Assembly: GCA_045617725.1 (NCBI GenBank)
Contig: JAZLJD010000023.1
Coordinates: 55,976 to 119,975, forward strand
Length of the DNA stretch: 64,000 nucleotides
Direction of reading: 5' to 3'
Origin: JAZLJD01 sp045617725
Lineage (GTDB): Bacteria > Bacillota > Clostridia > Lachnospirales > Lachnospiraceae
Shown: positions 25,850 through 35,106 of the stretch, in pieces
Position numbering within the stretch: position 1 is the first letter of the stretch
Layout: every line of letters begins with the position of its first letter
Program-made: the position numbers and the translations under genes
Notes under the pieces: generated by a model
Told to the model about the DNA's origin: nothing
What the model saw: only the letters and a program-made list of their open reading frames with translations
The model's database searches: none

Positions 25850-27241
25850 ATGAAATTAGCAAAGAAGTTACTCGCTCTGTCTCTTTGCGCAGCTATGGTT
25901 TTTGGCGTATGCGCATGTGACAAAGCTGAGAACAATCCCGCAGATCCTGCAACGCAGGCACCTGTTGCATCCAATGCACCTGCAGAGACCAGAACCATTA
26001 AAGTTGGTACCTGGTTTGCACATTACTATGATTCCACCATGCAGGATATCTCCGTTAACCCTAACGTAACGGATCCTGAGCGTGATCAGATTATGCTGGA
26101 CAACACCAGAGCAGTAGAAGAAAAGTACAACGTAAAGATTGAGTTCGTTAACCTTACCTGGGATGGTGTTCAGGAATCCATTAACAACTCTATTTTGGCC
26201 GGACATCCCGACTGCGATATTTACGAAGCAGACCTTGGATTCGGTATCCCTGCAGCACTTGCAGGCTATGCTACCGATCTTGCAACCGTTCTTCCTGCAG
26301 ATGCTGACCTTTTAAATGATCAGAACATCTTCTATCAGGTTAACTGCGGTATCAAGGATAAGGTTTATCTGTTCGCTATGCAGGCAGATGAGACCAAGAT
26401 CAGCAATACAATCATGCTTGCTATCAACAAGACCATGATGGATGAAGCAGGTCTTGAAGACCCGAACGCTCTCTATGAGAGAGGCGAGTGGACTTGGGAC
26501 AAGTTCCGTGAGTATGCTCAGGTTCTTACCGTTGATAAAGACGGTGATACTATCCCCGATGTTTACGGTTACGGCGGACGTCATGACTGGACTGTAAGTA
26601 ACCTTATGATGTCTAACGGTGCTACCATCGCAAGCTCCGCAACCGAGACCCTTTCCTCTAAAGAGGTTGGTGAGGCACTTGACTTTATCTACAAGCTTTA
26701 CAACGAAGATCATGTAGCTCGTCCTTGGAACCCTGATGATTTCAATGACAACCAGAACGCTTACTATGATGCTAAGGTTGCTATGTGGCCTACCGCTAAC
26801 TGGGTATCTGCAAGTAACGGTAACAACGACTCCCTGCTTGATTTCGAGCAGATCTGGTGTCCTTGGCCTATCGGACCTTCCGGTAACAAAGAGACCAATA
26901 ACCGTACCCTTTCTTCCAAGGGTAATGCTTACTTCATTCCTACCGGTGTAAAGGATCCTGCATTCGTATACGAAGTATTCAATGCATGGCAGAACTGGTA
27001 CCATGATGATTACGCATTCCGTGATGGCGATATGTCCTGGTGGGAAGATTCCGCTCAGAACGAAGCTAACTACGCTGTTGAGTACTACATCGGCGAGAAG
27101 AATGAGTTCGACCTCTTCCAGTCACTCGGTGTTGCTTGGGATTGGACCGCACTTATGGACGGTAGAATGACTGCCGCTCAGTTCCAGGAGACCTGGAAAC
27201 AGTCCGTACAGAGTGCACTTGATGTATTCTACGGTAACTGA
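25850..27241 (+). CDS. Sugar ABC transporter solute-binding lipoprotein
   Basis: A 463-residue family 1 extracellular solute-binding protein with lipobox GVCAC (Cys near residue 22). The mature part begins with a beta-strand (RTIKVGTWFAHYYD) and contains CDIYEADLGFGIPAALAGY, AINKTMMDEAGLEDPNALYERGEWTWDKFREY shortened here to its GEWTWDKF motif, and a Trp-rich C-terminal half (WHDDYAF, WDWTALMDGRMTAAQF) suited to sugar stacking. A strong AGGAGG site precedes the ATG. Codon choice is strongly biased, as in the lipoprotein before it, suggesting high expression. It presumably serves the 21967/22896 permeases. Confidence 0.92.
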   Translation: MKLAKKLLALSLCAAMVFGVCACDKAENNPADPATQAPVASNAPAETRTIKVGTWFAHYYDSTMQDISVNPNVTDPERDQIMLDNTRAVEEKYNVKIEFVNLTWDGVQESINNSILAGHPDCDIYEADLGFGIPAALAGYATDLATVLPADADLLNDQNIFYQVNCGIKDKVYLFAMQADETKISNTIMLAINKTMMDEAGLEDPNALYERGEWTWDKFREYAQVLTVDKDGDTIPDVYGYGGRHDWTVSNLMMSNGATIASSATETLSSKEVGEALDFIYKLYNEDHVARPWNPDDFNDNQNAYYDAKVAMWPTANWVSASNGNNDSLLDFEQIWCPWPIGPSGNKETNNRTLSSKGNAYFIPTGVKDPAFVYEVFNAWQNWYHDDYAFRDGDMSWWEDSAQNEANYAVEYYIGEKNEFDLFQSLGVAWDWTALMDGRMTAAQFQETWKQSVQSALDVFYGN

Positions 27242-27269
27242 TAAATAAAAATTCGACTTTCTCCGCCTG

Positions 27270-27288
27270 CCTCCCCTTTTTGGGGAGG
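27270..27288 (+). other. Intercistronic GC hairpin
   Basis: CCTCCCC (27270-27276), loop TTTTT, GGGGAGG (27282-27288). There is no U-run on the 3' side, so it is more likely an mRNA-stabilising or partial-attenuation hairpin that keeps binding-protein mRNA abundant than a full terminator. Confidence 0.5.
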
Positions 27289-27318
27289 TGGGTGGTGAAA
27301 TGTCTTTGAGGTTAAAAC

Positions 27319-28341
27319 ATGGATAAGATTAAAATGATTGCTCCTAAGATAAAGAGCATGCCCTGGCAGGATAAACCTGAGGGAATTGTGAATGCACCTG
27401 TATGGCGCTATACAGAGAATCCGATTATCGGACGTAATCCCGTGAAAGGTGTTGCCAGAATCTTTAACAGTGCCGTAATGCCTTACGGAGATGAGTTTAT
27501 CGGTGTGTTCCGTGGAGAACAGACTAATGGTGTCTCCTTCATCTATTTGGGAAGAAGTAAAGACGCAATCCATTGGGAATTTGATGAGCAAAAAATTAAT
27601 TTTACGGATGAAGAAGGCAATTCCTTTATGCCGGCTTATGCATACGATCCCAGACTGGTTAAGGTAGAAGATACCTATTACATCATCTGGTGCCAGGATT
27701 TCTTTGGCGCAGCCATCGGCATGGCCAAAACAAAGGATTTCAAAACCTTCACCAAGATGGAACTTCCGTTCCTTCCTTTTAACCGAAATGCAGTTTTGTT
27801 CCCGAGAAAGATTAACGGAAACTATATGATGTTATCCCGTCCTTCCGACTCCGGACACACTCCTTTCGGAGACATATTTATCAGCGAGAGCCCGGACCTT
27901 GTATACTGGGGCAAGCATCGTCATGTGATGAGCCGTAGCTACGAGTGGTGGGAATCCCTCAAAATCGGTGGTGGAGCAGCGCCTATCGAAACGAGCGAAG
28001 GCTGGTTACTTTTCTACCATGGTGTAAGCGGAACCTGCAATGGTTATGTTTATTCCATCGGCGGTGCAATTTTGGATATCAATGAACCCTCGAAGGTTCT
28101 TTACCGTTGTGAGACATTCCTGCTTACTCCGGAAGAGTGGTACGAGGAGAGAGGCTTCGTTCCCAATGTATGCTTCCCTTGTGCGACCATTCATGATCCC
28201 GATACAAACAGAATTGCCATTTACTACGGTTGTGCAGACAGCTATGTAGGACTTGCATTCTGCTATCTTGACGAAATTGTTGATTATATTAAGGAGCACA
28301 GCGTTACAACCGGTACGGATACCGAGCTGGGCAAAAGATGA
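27319..28341 (+). CDS. GH130 beta-mannoside phosphorylase (GH130_2-like)
   Basis: A 340-residue cytoplasmic five-bladed beta-propeller enzyme that splits beta-1,4-mannooligosaccharides with phosphate, releasing mannose 1-phosphate. Family features are NPIIGRNPVKGVARIFN, VFRGEQTNG, the catalytic Asp in YAYDPRLVKVEDTYYI, NRNAVLFPRKI and GGGAAPIETSEGWLLFYHG. Length and the early NPI motif fit the GH130_2 mannooligosaccharide phosphorylase group. The longer GH130 at 33934 fits GH130_1. The subgroup is inference. The ATG has a distant GAGG. The stop overlaps the CE2-like gene by four bases. Confidence 0.88.
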   Translation: MDKIKMIAPKIKSMPWQDKPEGIVNAPVWRYTENPIIGRNPVKGVARIFNSAVMPYGDEFIGVFRGEQTNGVSFIYLGRSKDAIHWEFDEQKINFTDEEGNSFMPAYAYDPRLVKVEDTYYIIWCQDFFGAAIGMAKTKDFKTFTKMELPFLPFNRNAVLFPRKINGNYMMLSRPSDSGHTPFGDIFISESPDLVYWGKHRHVMSRSYEWWESLKIGGGAAPIETSEGWLLFYHGVSGTCNGYVYSIGGAILDINEPSKVLYRCETFLLTPEEWYEERGFVPNVCFPCATIHDPDTNRIAIYYGCADSYVGLAFCYLDEIVDYIKEHSVTTGTDTELGKR

Positions 28342-29435
28342 GTGAATTTTTGAACCAAACAGAATATGCACAGTATATCGGGGAGGGAGAGTTCCTGCTT
28401 CCTCCCGATGATATACACTTTGTTTACAATGGCCGTGTCGATTTTGACGACAAAAAGGCACCCGTATTCAGTTACGCGGGTTCCTTCGTGAAGTTTCGTC
28501 TTAAGGCTTCCTCCGTGAAGCTTCTGATAGACAACCGCCATGCTTACTTTGAAAATTACATAGGTGTTCATGCCGGCAGTAAGTCGCTTAAGTACCATGT
28601 CGATGACGGAATCAATGTGGTGGACCTTGCGGCTATGGTGACGGATGAACCGCTTGATTACATGATATATAAGCGCCAGGATGCGAGTCATTTCTATGCA
28701 TTTTTGGGACTGATTGTACCTAAAGACGCAATGCTTTATGACAGTGCACCGCTCCCTTTAAAAAGAATGGAATTCTTTGGCGATTCCGTTACCTGCGGAG
28801 AGGTTTGTGAGGTAATAGAACGTTGCGGTGAGGACGATCCTGCGGGACATGACGGAATCTATTCGGATTCCTACTATTCCTACTCCTGGATGACGGCACG
28901 CAAGCTGGGCGCCTGTGCACATCTTACCGCACAGGGCGGCATATCTCTTCTTGATAAGGAAGGCTGGTATTACAAGCCGGATTCCTACGGAATGCTGACC
29001 TGCTACGACAAGATGGAATACAATCCGTTTATCGTTCCGTTTAAGGAATGGGACTTCAGCCGGTTTACGCCGCATGTCGTGGTTGTGGCCATCGGGCAGA
29101 ATGATTCGACGCCTTTCGATTACATGGCAGAGGATTATGACGGCGAGCATTCGAAATACTGGAGAGAGCAGTACGGATTGTTTTTGGCCACCCTTAGAAA
29201 ACGATATAAGGATGCGCTGATTATCACGGCAACGACGATTCTCGGACATCATCCGAACTGGGACCGTGCGATTTCGGAAGTGACGGAATCCATGGGGGAT
29301 GATAAGATGCATTATTTCAAATATTCCCATACGGGATGCGGCACCAAGGGCCACATTCGTATTCCGGAAGCGGACCTTATGAGTGATGAGCTTGCGGACT
29401 ATATCCGCTCTTTCGGCGAGGAAATCTGGAGGTAG
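28338..29435 (+). CDS. CE2-like acetylesterase (jelly roll plus SGNH), cytoplasmic
   Basis: A 365-residue protein with no signal peptide. The N-terminal beta jelly roll (about 1-140, SYAGSFVKFRLKASSVKLL) is followed by an SGNH-type domain (about 145-365). That domain has the nucleophile Ser in MEFFGDSVTCGE, a Gly in GGISLL, VVAIGQNDS, and the C-terminal His in GHIRIPEADLMSDELADYI (shown here by GHIRIP). This layout is that of CE2 esterases, which use a Ser-His dyad. In gut Lachnospiraceae such an intracellular enzyme deacetylates imported mannooligosaccharides together with a CE17 enzyme. Here the latter may be the fusion at 35106. It overlaps the GH130 stop and precedes the galactosidase by four bases. 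Confidence 0.83.
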   Translation: MSEFLNQTEYAQYIGEGEFLLPPDDIHFVYNGRVDFDDKKAPVFSYAGSFVKFRLKASSVKLLIDNRHAYFENYIGVHAGSKSLKYHVDDGINVVDLAAMVTDEPLDYMIYKRQDASHFYAFLGLIVPKDAMLYDSAPLPLKRMEFFGDSVTCGEVCEVIERCGEDDPAGHDGIYSDSYYSYSWMTARKLGACAHLTAQGGISLLDKEGWYYKPDSYGMLTCYDKMEYNPFIVPFKEWDFSRFTPHVVVVAIGQNDSTPFDYMAEDYDGEHSKYWREQYGLFLATLRKRYKDALIITATTILGHHPNWDRAISEVTESMGDDKMHYFKYSHTGCGTKGHIRIPEADLMSDELADYIRSFGEEIWR

Positions 29436-29439
29436 ATTC

Positions 29440-31692
29440 TTGATTACATATAACGAAGCACACAGGATGTTTCATCTGAGGACCAAAAATACGAGCTATC
29501 AGATTGCCATAGTGGACCGCGAGGGATTTGTTTGTCATTCCTATTACGGACCGGCGCTTTCGGAGGAGGTAATCTATCCGACCGGAATTTACAGCCATCC
29601 GTTCACCCCGGAAACGAATGCCCGTGACCGCCTTTCCTTTTTGGATGCGGCCATGATGGAGTATCCGACGCACGGAATCGGCGACTTCAGACAGTCTGCA
29701 ATCCGTATTGAGGACGCCGGAGGCAATTCCGCGATGCTCCTTACCTACGTGCGTCACGAGATTATGAAAGGAAAAGAAAAACTTCCCGGACTTCCGGCGA
29801 CCTTCGGCGACGAAGCGAATGTCGAGACCCTCAAAATCGTGACGAAAGATACCGTCCTTAACTTAAGAGTGGAGCTTTATTACAGTGTATTTTCCGATAC
29901 GGATGCCATTGCATCGCATGTGGAGATTTATAACGATTCCGATGTACCCTGCTACCTGAAAAAAGCCATGAGCGGTTGTATGGAACTGAGCGAAGATGAC
30001 TATGACGTGATTACCATGCACGGCTGCTGGGCCCGAGAGAGAGCACTTGACAGACGCGCTCTTGGATACGGCGTGACCGGTGTTTACTCCCTAAGAGGAG
30101 AATCCGGCCATCAGGATCATCCCTTTATGGCAATTTGTTCGAAGAATGCCACGGAGGATACGGGAGCCGTATATGCGGTGAATTTCGTATATTCCGGTAA
30201 TTATTCCATTCTGGCTGATAAAGCACAATTCGGAACCGTCCGTGTACTGTGCGGAATTAATCCCGAGGACTTTACCTGGAAGCTTGAGAGCAGGGAATCG
30301 TTCGTAACGCCCGAAATGATTCGTGTTTATTCGGCAGGCGGCTTCAACAGAATGACGCAGGCCTTTCACGATTTATACAGAAATCATCTGATTCGTTCGC
30401 CGTATCTTCATAAGGAGCGCCCGATTCTTATTAATAACTGGGAAGCTACCTATTTTGACTTTACGACGGAGAAGCTGCTTTCCATTGCAAAAGAGGCAAG
30501 CAAGCTGGGCATTGAAATGCTGGTTATGGACGATGGCTGGTTTGGCGAGCGGGATACCGATAATCTGTCCCTGGGAGACTGGTTTGTGAATGAACGAAAG
30601 CTCCCCGGCGGGCTTAAGAAGCTCGTAGACGGTGTGAATGCGTACGGCATGAAATTCGGTATCTGGTTTGAGCCGGAGATGATATCACCCAATTCGGACC
30701 TTTATAGGGCACATCCCGACTGGGCCATTACGGTACCGGGACGTGAGCCGGGACTTGCCAGAAACCAGCTGGTACTTGATTATTCCCGTGAGGATGTAAC
30801 GGATGCCGTTTACGATATGATATCCGCCATCCTGCACAGTGCGCATATAGAATATGTGAAATGGGACATGAACCGTCCTTTATGCGATATGAATTCACTG
30901 CTTCTTCCCAAAGACAGAAAGGGTGAGCAGTTCCATCGTTATGTACTGGGTGTATACCGCCTGCAGGAGAGACTGATTACGGAATTCCCGGAGCTGCTTC
31001 TTGAGAACTGTTCGGGCGGCGGCGGTCGGTTTGACCCCGGAATGCTTTATTACAGCCCTCAGATATGGTGCTCCGACGATACGGATGCGGTGGAGCGACT
31101 AAAGATTCAGGAGGCTACAGCCCTTATTTATCCTTTAAGTACCATGGGAGCACATGTCAGTGACTGCCCGAATCATACGGTGGGACGTACTACTCCGTTT
31201 GAGATGCGTGGGTATGTGGCCCTGGCAGGTACCTTCGGATATGAACTCGATGTAACAAAGATTCCGCAGGCGGATCGCGATATGATTCCCGCACAGACTC
31301 GTATGTATCACAGATTCCACGAGCTGGTCAGCGAGGGCGACTATTACCGCCTTGCGAGCTATTCCGTGAACCATTTGTATGATGCGTATATGGTGGCCAA
31401 AAAGGACGGAAGCGAAGCACTTCTTACTTTTTCGCAGGTAAAGGTATGCCCTTCGGAACACAGCCATCATATTAAGTTAAAGGGCCTGATTCCGGATGCC
31501 AAATATAAAATTTATCAGCTGTCCATGACAGAGGAAGCGGGAATGGTTCCCGTGAGCGCCTTTTCGGATACTAAGGAACACAAGGATGAGACGTACTTAG
31601 GCTCGACCCTTGAAAATGTAGGGTTATATATAGGCGGTTTTTGGGGTGATTTTAACACCCGAGTATTCTACTTAAGCTGCAATCGTTCATAA
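29440..31692 (+). CDS. GH36 alpha-galactosidase
   Basis: Removes alpha-1,6-galactose side groups from galactomannooligosaccharides in the cytoplasm (no signal peptide). The 750-residue protein has all GH36 signatures: DDGWFGERDTDNLSLGDW, FGIWFEPEMISP, the nucleophile Asp476 in VKWDMNRPL and the acid/base pair Asp546/Asp547 in WCSDDTDAVERL. The start is TTG 29440, giving MITYNEAHRMFHL. GGAGG at 29428-29432 lies seven bases upstream and the family N terminus begins there. The frame is open upstream within the esterase gene but has no ribosome site. Four bases separate it from the CE2-like stop. Confidence 0.94.
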   Translation: MITYNEAHRMFHLRTKNTSYQIAIVDREGFVCHSYYGPALSEEVIYPTGIYSHPFTPETNARDRLSFLDAAMMEYPTHGIGDFRQSAIRIEDAGGNSAMLLTYVRHEIMKGKEKLPGLPATFGDEANVETLKIVTKDTVLNLRVELYYSVFSDTDAIASHVEIYNDSDVPCYLKKAMSGCMELSEDDYDVITMHGCWARERALDRRALGYGVTGVYSLRGESGHQDHPFMAICSKNATEDTGAVYAVNFVYSGNYSILADKAQFGTVRVLCGINPEDFTWKLESRESFVTPEMIRVYSAGGFNRMTQAFHDLYRNHLIRSPYLHKERPILINNWEATYFDFTTEKLLSIAKEASKLGIEMLVMDDGWFGERDTDNLSLGDWFVNERKLPGGLKKLVDGVNAYGMKFGIWFEPEMISPNSDLYRAHPDWAITVPGREPGLARNQLVLDYSREDVTDAVYDMISAILHSAHIEYVKWDMNRPLCDMNSLLLPKDRKGEQFHRYVLGVYRLQERLITEFPELLLENCSGGGGRFDPGMLYYSPQIWCSDDTDAVERLKIQEATALIYPLSTMGAHVSDCPNHTVGRTTPFEMRGYVALAGTFGYELDVTKIPQADRDMIPAQTRMYHRFHELVSEGDYYRLASYSVNHLYDAYMVAKKDGSEALLTFSQVKVCPSEHSHHIKLKGLIPDAKYKIYQLSMTEEAGMVPVSAFSDTKEHKDETYLGSTLENVGLYIGGFWGDFNTRVFYLSCNRS

Positions 31693-31718
31693 AGATTGCA
31701 ATATGCGGAGACTAAAAG

Positions 31719-32750
31719 ATGAGCAAGATGGTAAAAACAGTAAGAATGTCAGATATAGCACAGGAACTGGGGGTTTCCACCGTTTCGGTTTCCAAGGCTT
31801 TGTCGGGACAGAAAGGTGTAAGTGAAGAATTAAGAGACAGAATTGTGAAGATGGCGGAAGAAAAGGGATATCATTCTCCTTCGGCGTCACACAGAAGCAC
31901 ACCGTCCTACAATATCGGTATCGTAATTTCCGAACTGTATCAGGATTACTACGATTCCTTCTATTGGATGATGTACAAGGAAGTAGCAGCGGAAGCGATG
32001 CAGAAGGAATGCTTCACCATGCTCGAAATCCTTACTAAAGAGGATGAGAAAAAGATAAATCCATTAAGACTTATTTCGGAGAACAAGGTAGACGGACTCA
32101 TTGTAATCGGAAAGCTGTCCCTGCAATATATTCATTATCTGAAGAATGAAATCGAGATTCCGGTTATGTTCCTTGACTTCTATGATTCCGATGTCAGCTC
32201 CGATGCTGTTATTTCGGACGGCTTCTACGGAACCTATCAGATGACGAATTATCTTTTTGCACACGGACACAGAAAGATTGCCTATGTAGGTACAATCGGC
32301 GCTACGGATTCCATTACGGACCGTTACATGGGCTACATTAAGTCCCTTTTGGAGCACGGACAGAGCCTTAAGGATGTGATTCAGATTAACGACCGTGATG
32401 AGGACAATATGCTCTACATGGACGACGGAACTCCGATTTTGGGTCTTCCTGCCGAGATTCCGGAAGCCTTTGTGTGCAACTGTGATACCGCTGCCGTGAA
32501 TATTATTAAGCTTTTAAAAGCAAGAAATATCCGCGTTCCCGAGGATGTTTCCGTAGTGGGATTTGACAATTACACCATGCCGAATTCAAGTCCGATCGGA
32601 CTTACCACGTACGAGGTGGATATCCCCGGTATGGCACAGCGTACGGTTCTTACATTGATTCGTAAGTTGAGTGGCATGAGCTATCATAAAGGGATCCAGA
32701 TTGTGGAAGGTCAGGTCATTGAACGCGAGAGCGTTGCATACCGCAGATAG
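31719..32750 (+). CDS. LacI-family transcriptional regulator
   Basis: A 343-residue regulator with an N-terminal LacI HTH (about 9-34, VRMSDIAQELGVSTVSVSKALSG shown by SDIAQELGVS), a hinge (VSEELRDRIVKMAEEKGY) and a periplasmic-binding-protein-like effector domain with GFDNYTMPNSSPIGLTTYE (core VGFDNY). It lies inside the mannan locus between the galactosidase and the epimerase, so a mannan-derived sugar is the expected effector and the mannanase promoter region (9864-10106) a plausible target. Both points are inference. The N-terminal helix order is intact, so DNA binding should be functional. Confidence 0.92.
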   Translation: MSKMVKTVRMSDIAQELGVSTVSVSKALSGQKGVSEELRDRIVKMAEEKGYHSPSASHRSTPSYNIGIVISELYQDYYDSFYWMMYKEVAAEAMQKECFTMLEILTKEDEKKINPLRLISENKVDGLIVIGKLSLQYIHYLKNEIEIPVMFLDFYDSDVSSDAVISDGFYGTYQMTNYLFAHGHRKIAYVGTIGATDSITDRYMGYIKSLLEHGQSLKDVIQINDRDEDNMLYMDDGTPILGLPAEIPEAFVCNCDTAAVNIIKLLKARNIRVPEDVSVVGFDNYTMPNSSPIGLTTYEVDIPGMAQRTVLTLIRKLSGMSYHKGIQIVEGQVIERESVAYRR

Positions 32751-32759
32751 GAGCACGAA

Positions 32760-33947
32760 ATGAGCATGAGAGAAGAGATGCGTACGCATCTGACAGGCAA
32801 AATCCTTCCCTTTTGGAAGGGACTTAAGGATGATGAATACGGCGGTTTCTATGGGTACATGGGAACCGACCTGAAGCTTGACAAAAAGGCTGTGAAGGGT
32901 TGTATCCTAAACAGCCGTATTTTATGGTTTTTTGCCAATGCATATAAGACTTTAAAGGACGAATCGCTGGTTCCTTATGCACGCCATGCCTATAAATTCA
33001 TGACGGAGCATTGCATGGATTCGGAGAACGGCGGCGTGTTCTGGTCCCTTAAGTATGACGGAAGTGTAGAGGATGATACGAAGCACATTTACAACCAGGC
33101 ATTTGCAATCTATGCACTTTCTTCCTACTACGATGCTATGCAGGACGAGGAAGCCTTGAAGTATGCTTTTTCGCTTTTTGACATTATTGAAACCAAGGGT
33201 TTTGATGCGTACGGTTATAAGGAAGCACTGAGCCGCTGCTTTTTGGAAGTTTCCAACGAGAAGCTGTCCGAGAACGGAGTCATGGCGGACCGTACCATGA
33301 ATACTCTTTTGCATGTGTTTGAGGCGTATACGGAGCTGTATCGCGTATCCCATGATGAGAGAGTCGGAAGGAAGCTCTATTGGATTCTTACCATGTTCAA
33401 GGAGAAGGTATATAACCCGCAGCTTCACAGGCAGGAAGTATTCTTTGACAATGATATGAATTCCCTGATTGACCTGCATTCCTTCGGCCATGATATTGAG
33501 ACCAGCTGGCTTCTGGACCGCGGGCTTTCCGTACTCGGGGACGAGCACCTTACGGCTACGTTTCAGCCGCTCATTGCGGATCTGGTGCAGTCGGTGTACG
33601 AGAAGGCGTATGACCCCGTTATGGGCTCCTTTGCGAACGAATGTGAGAAGGGCGTTGTGAATGAGAAACGCATCTGGTGGGTACAGGCAGAGGCCGTTGT
33701 GGGCTTCTATAACCAGTATGCAAAGCACCCCGAGAAGATCGAATACAGGGAAGCGGCATGTCGCATCTTCCGCTATATTCTTGAAAAGCAGGTGGATGAA
33801 AGAGCCGGAAGCGAATGGTTCTGGTACACCCATAAGGATGGTACCCCGGGTCTTGATGAGCCGATCCTGGAACCCTGGAAATGTCCTTACCATAACGGAA
33901 GAATGTGTATGGAAATGATGAGGAGACTTGAAAATGATGACATTTGA
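32760..33947 (+). CDS. Cellobiose/mannobiose 2-epimerase (AGE family)
   Basis: A 395-residue (alpha/alpha)6-barrel epimerase converting beta-1,4-mannobiose to mannosyl-glucose (and cellobiose to glucosyl-mannose). Key features are [31 protein letters not shown], the catalytic His in [12 protein letters not shown], the Trp pair in [10 protein letters not shown] and the second catalytic His in [10 protein letters not shown]. The adjacent GH130_1 gene, overlapping by 14 bases, supplies the enzyme that consumes mannosyl-glucose, which argues for the disaccharide epimerase rather than N-acylglucosamine 2-epimerase. ATG 32760 has TAGGAGC upstream. ATG 32766 is an alternative. Confidence 0.92.
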   Translation: MSMREEMRTHLTGKILPFWKGLKDDEYGGFYGYMGTDLKLDKKAVKGCILNSRILWFFANAYKTLKDESLVPYARHAYKFMTEHCMDSENGGVFWSLKYDGSVEDDTKHIYNQAFAIYALSSYYDAMQDEEALKYAFSLFDIIETKGFDAYGYKEALSRCFLEVSNEKLSENGVMADRTMNTLLHVFEAYTELYRVSHDERVGRKLYWILTMFKEKVYNPQLHRQEVFFDNDMNSLIDLHSFGHDIETSWLLDRGLSVLGDEHLTATFQPLIADLVQSVYEKAYDPVMGSFANECEKGVVNEKRIWWVQAEAVVGFYNQYAKHPEKIEYREAACRIFRYILEKQVDERAGSEWFWYTHKDGTPGLDEPILEPWKCPYHNGRMCMEMMRRLENDDI

Positions 33948-35106
33948 TGAAGCCTACGCCTGCAAAAAAGCAGAGTATGATGCCTTAATTGCGCGTAAGA
34001 ATTCCGTGAATAAAGAATTTTATAACGGTATTTACGATCGTTATGAATTCCCCGTACTGACAAGGGACCATATTCCCCTTTCCTGGAGATATGACTTAAA
34101 CAAGGAGACCAATCCGTTCTTTATGGAAAGACTGGGTGTGAACGCAGTCATGAATTCGGGAGCACTTTTCTTTAACGGAAAGTACTATCTGGTACCGCGC
34201 ATTGAGGGCAATGACCGAAAGTCCTTTTTTGCGGTAGCGGAGAGTGAGAGCGGTGTGGACGGATTCCACTTTATCGGCAAGCCGCTTTTGTTTGAGGATA
34301 TCTGTCCGGAGGAGACGAATGTCTACGATATGCGCCTTACAAAGCATGAGGATGGGTATATCTACGGTGTGTTCTGCTCCGAAAGCAAGGATACGGGTAC
34401 GGCGGATCTGTCGGCGGCTGTAGCGGCAGCAGGCATTGTGCGTACGAAGGACCTTGTGAACTGGGAGAGACTGCCGAATCTTGTGACGCTTCGTTCCCCG
34501 CAGCAGCGGAATGTGGTGCTGCATCCGGAATTTGTGAATGGCAAGTATGCTTTCTATACCCGCCCGATGGATGACTTTATTGAGACCGGAAGCGGCGGCG
34601 GAATCGGGTTTGGCCTGTGTGATGATATTACGCACGCTGTCATCGATGAAGAGAAGATGACCTCCATTCGCCGTTATCATACCATCACGGAGTCGAAGAA
34701 CGGCGCCGGAGCGGTTCCCATTAAGACGGAGAAGGGATGGATTCATATTGCACACGGTGTTCGCAATACGGCAGCAGGACTTCGCTATGTAATCTATGCA
34801 TTTGCAACGGACCTTTGTGACCCGAGCCGCGTGATTGCCGAGCCGAGCGGCCTTCTTATTGGCCCCAGAGGCGGTGAGAGAACCGGCGATGTAAGCAATG
34901 TTGTTTTTACGAACGGGGCTATCGCCAAAGAGAATGGCGACGTTTACATCTACTACGCAAGCAGCGACACGAGACTGCATGTAGCGACGACTACCATAGA
35001 CCGCCTGATTGATTATGTATTCAATACGCCATCCGATCCGCTTCGAAGTGTGGAGTGCGTAGCACAGCGTATTAGTTTGATTGAAAGAAACGAGAAATTT
35101 CTGTAA
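33934..35106 (+). CDS. 4-O-beta-D-mannosyl-D-glucose phosphorylase (GH130_1)
   Basis: A 390-residue cytoplasmic phosphorylase releasing mannose 1-phosphate and glucose from the epimerase product. Motifs include [34 protein letters not shown], the catalytic Asp in [36 protein letters not shown] (shown by RNVVLHPEF), and [20 protein letters not shown]. The length near 390 and the long N-terminal helix fit the GH130_1 mannosylglucose phosphorylase group. ATG 33934 sits behind GAGGAG within the epimerase gene. The TTG at 33928 is in frame but too close. The stop overlaps the next ATG by one base. Confidence 0.93.
   Translation: MMTFDEAYACKKAEYDALIARKNSVNKEFYNGIYDRYEFPVLTRDHIPLSWRYDLNKETNPFFMERLGVNAVMNSGALFFNGKYYLVPRIEGNDRKSFFAVAESESGVDGFHFIGKPLLFEDICPEETNVYDMRLTKHEDGYIYGVFCSESKDTGTADLSAAVAAAGIVRTKDLVNWERLPNLVTLRSPQQRNVVLHPEFVNGKYAFYTRPMDDFIETGSGGGIGFGLCDDITHAVIDEEKMTSIRRYHTITESKNGAGAVPIKTEKGWIHIAHGVRNTAAGLRYVIYAFATDLCDPSRVIAEPSGLLIGPRGGERTGDVSNVVFTNGAIAKENGDVYIYYASSDTRLHVATTTIDRLIDYVFNTPSDPLRSVECVAQRISLIERNEKFL

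Noticed and set aside
27270..27288. Rho-independent terminator after the second binding protein
   Set aside because: The hairpin lacks a U-run, and the GH130 gene follows within 31 bases; read as an intercistronic hairpin instead.
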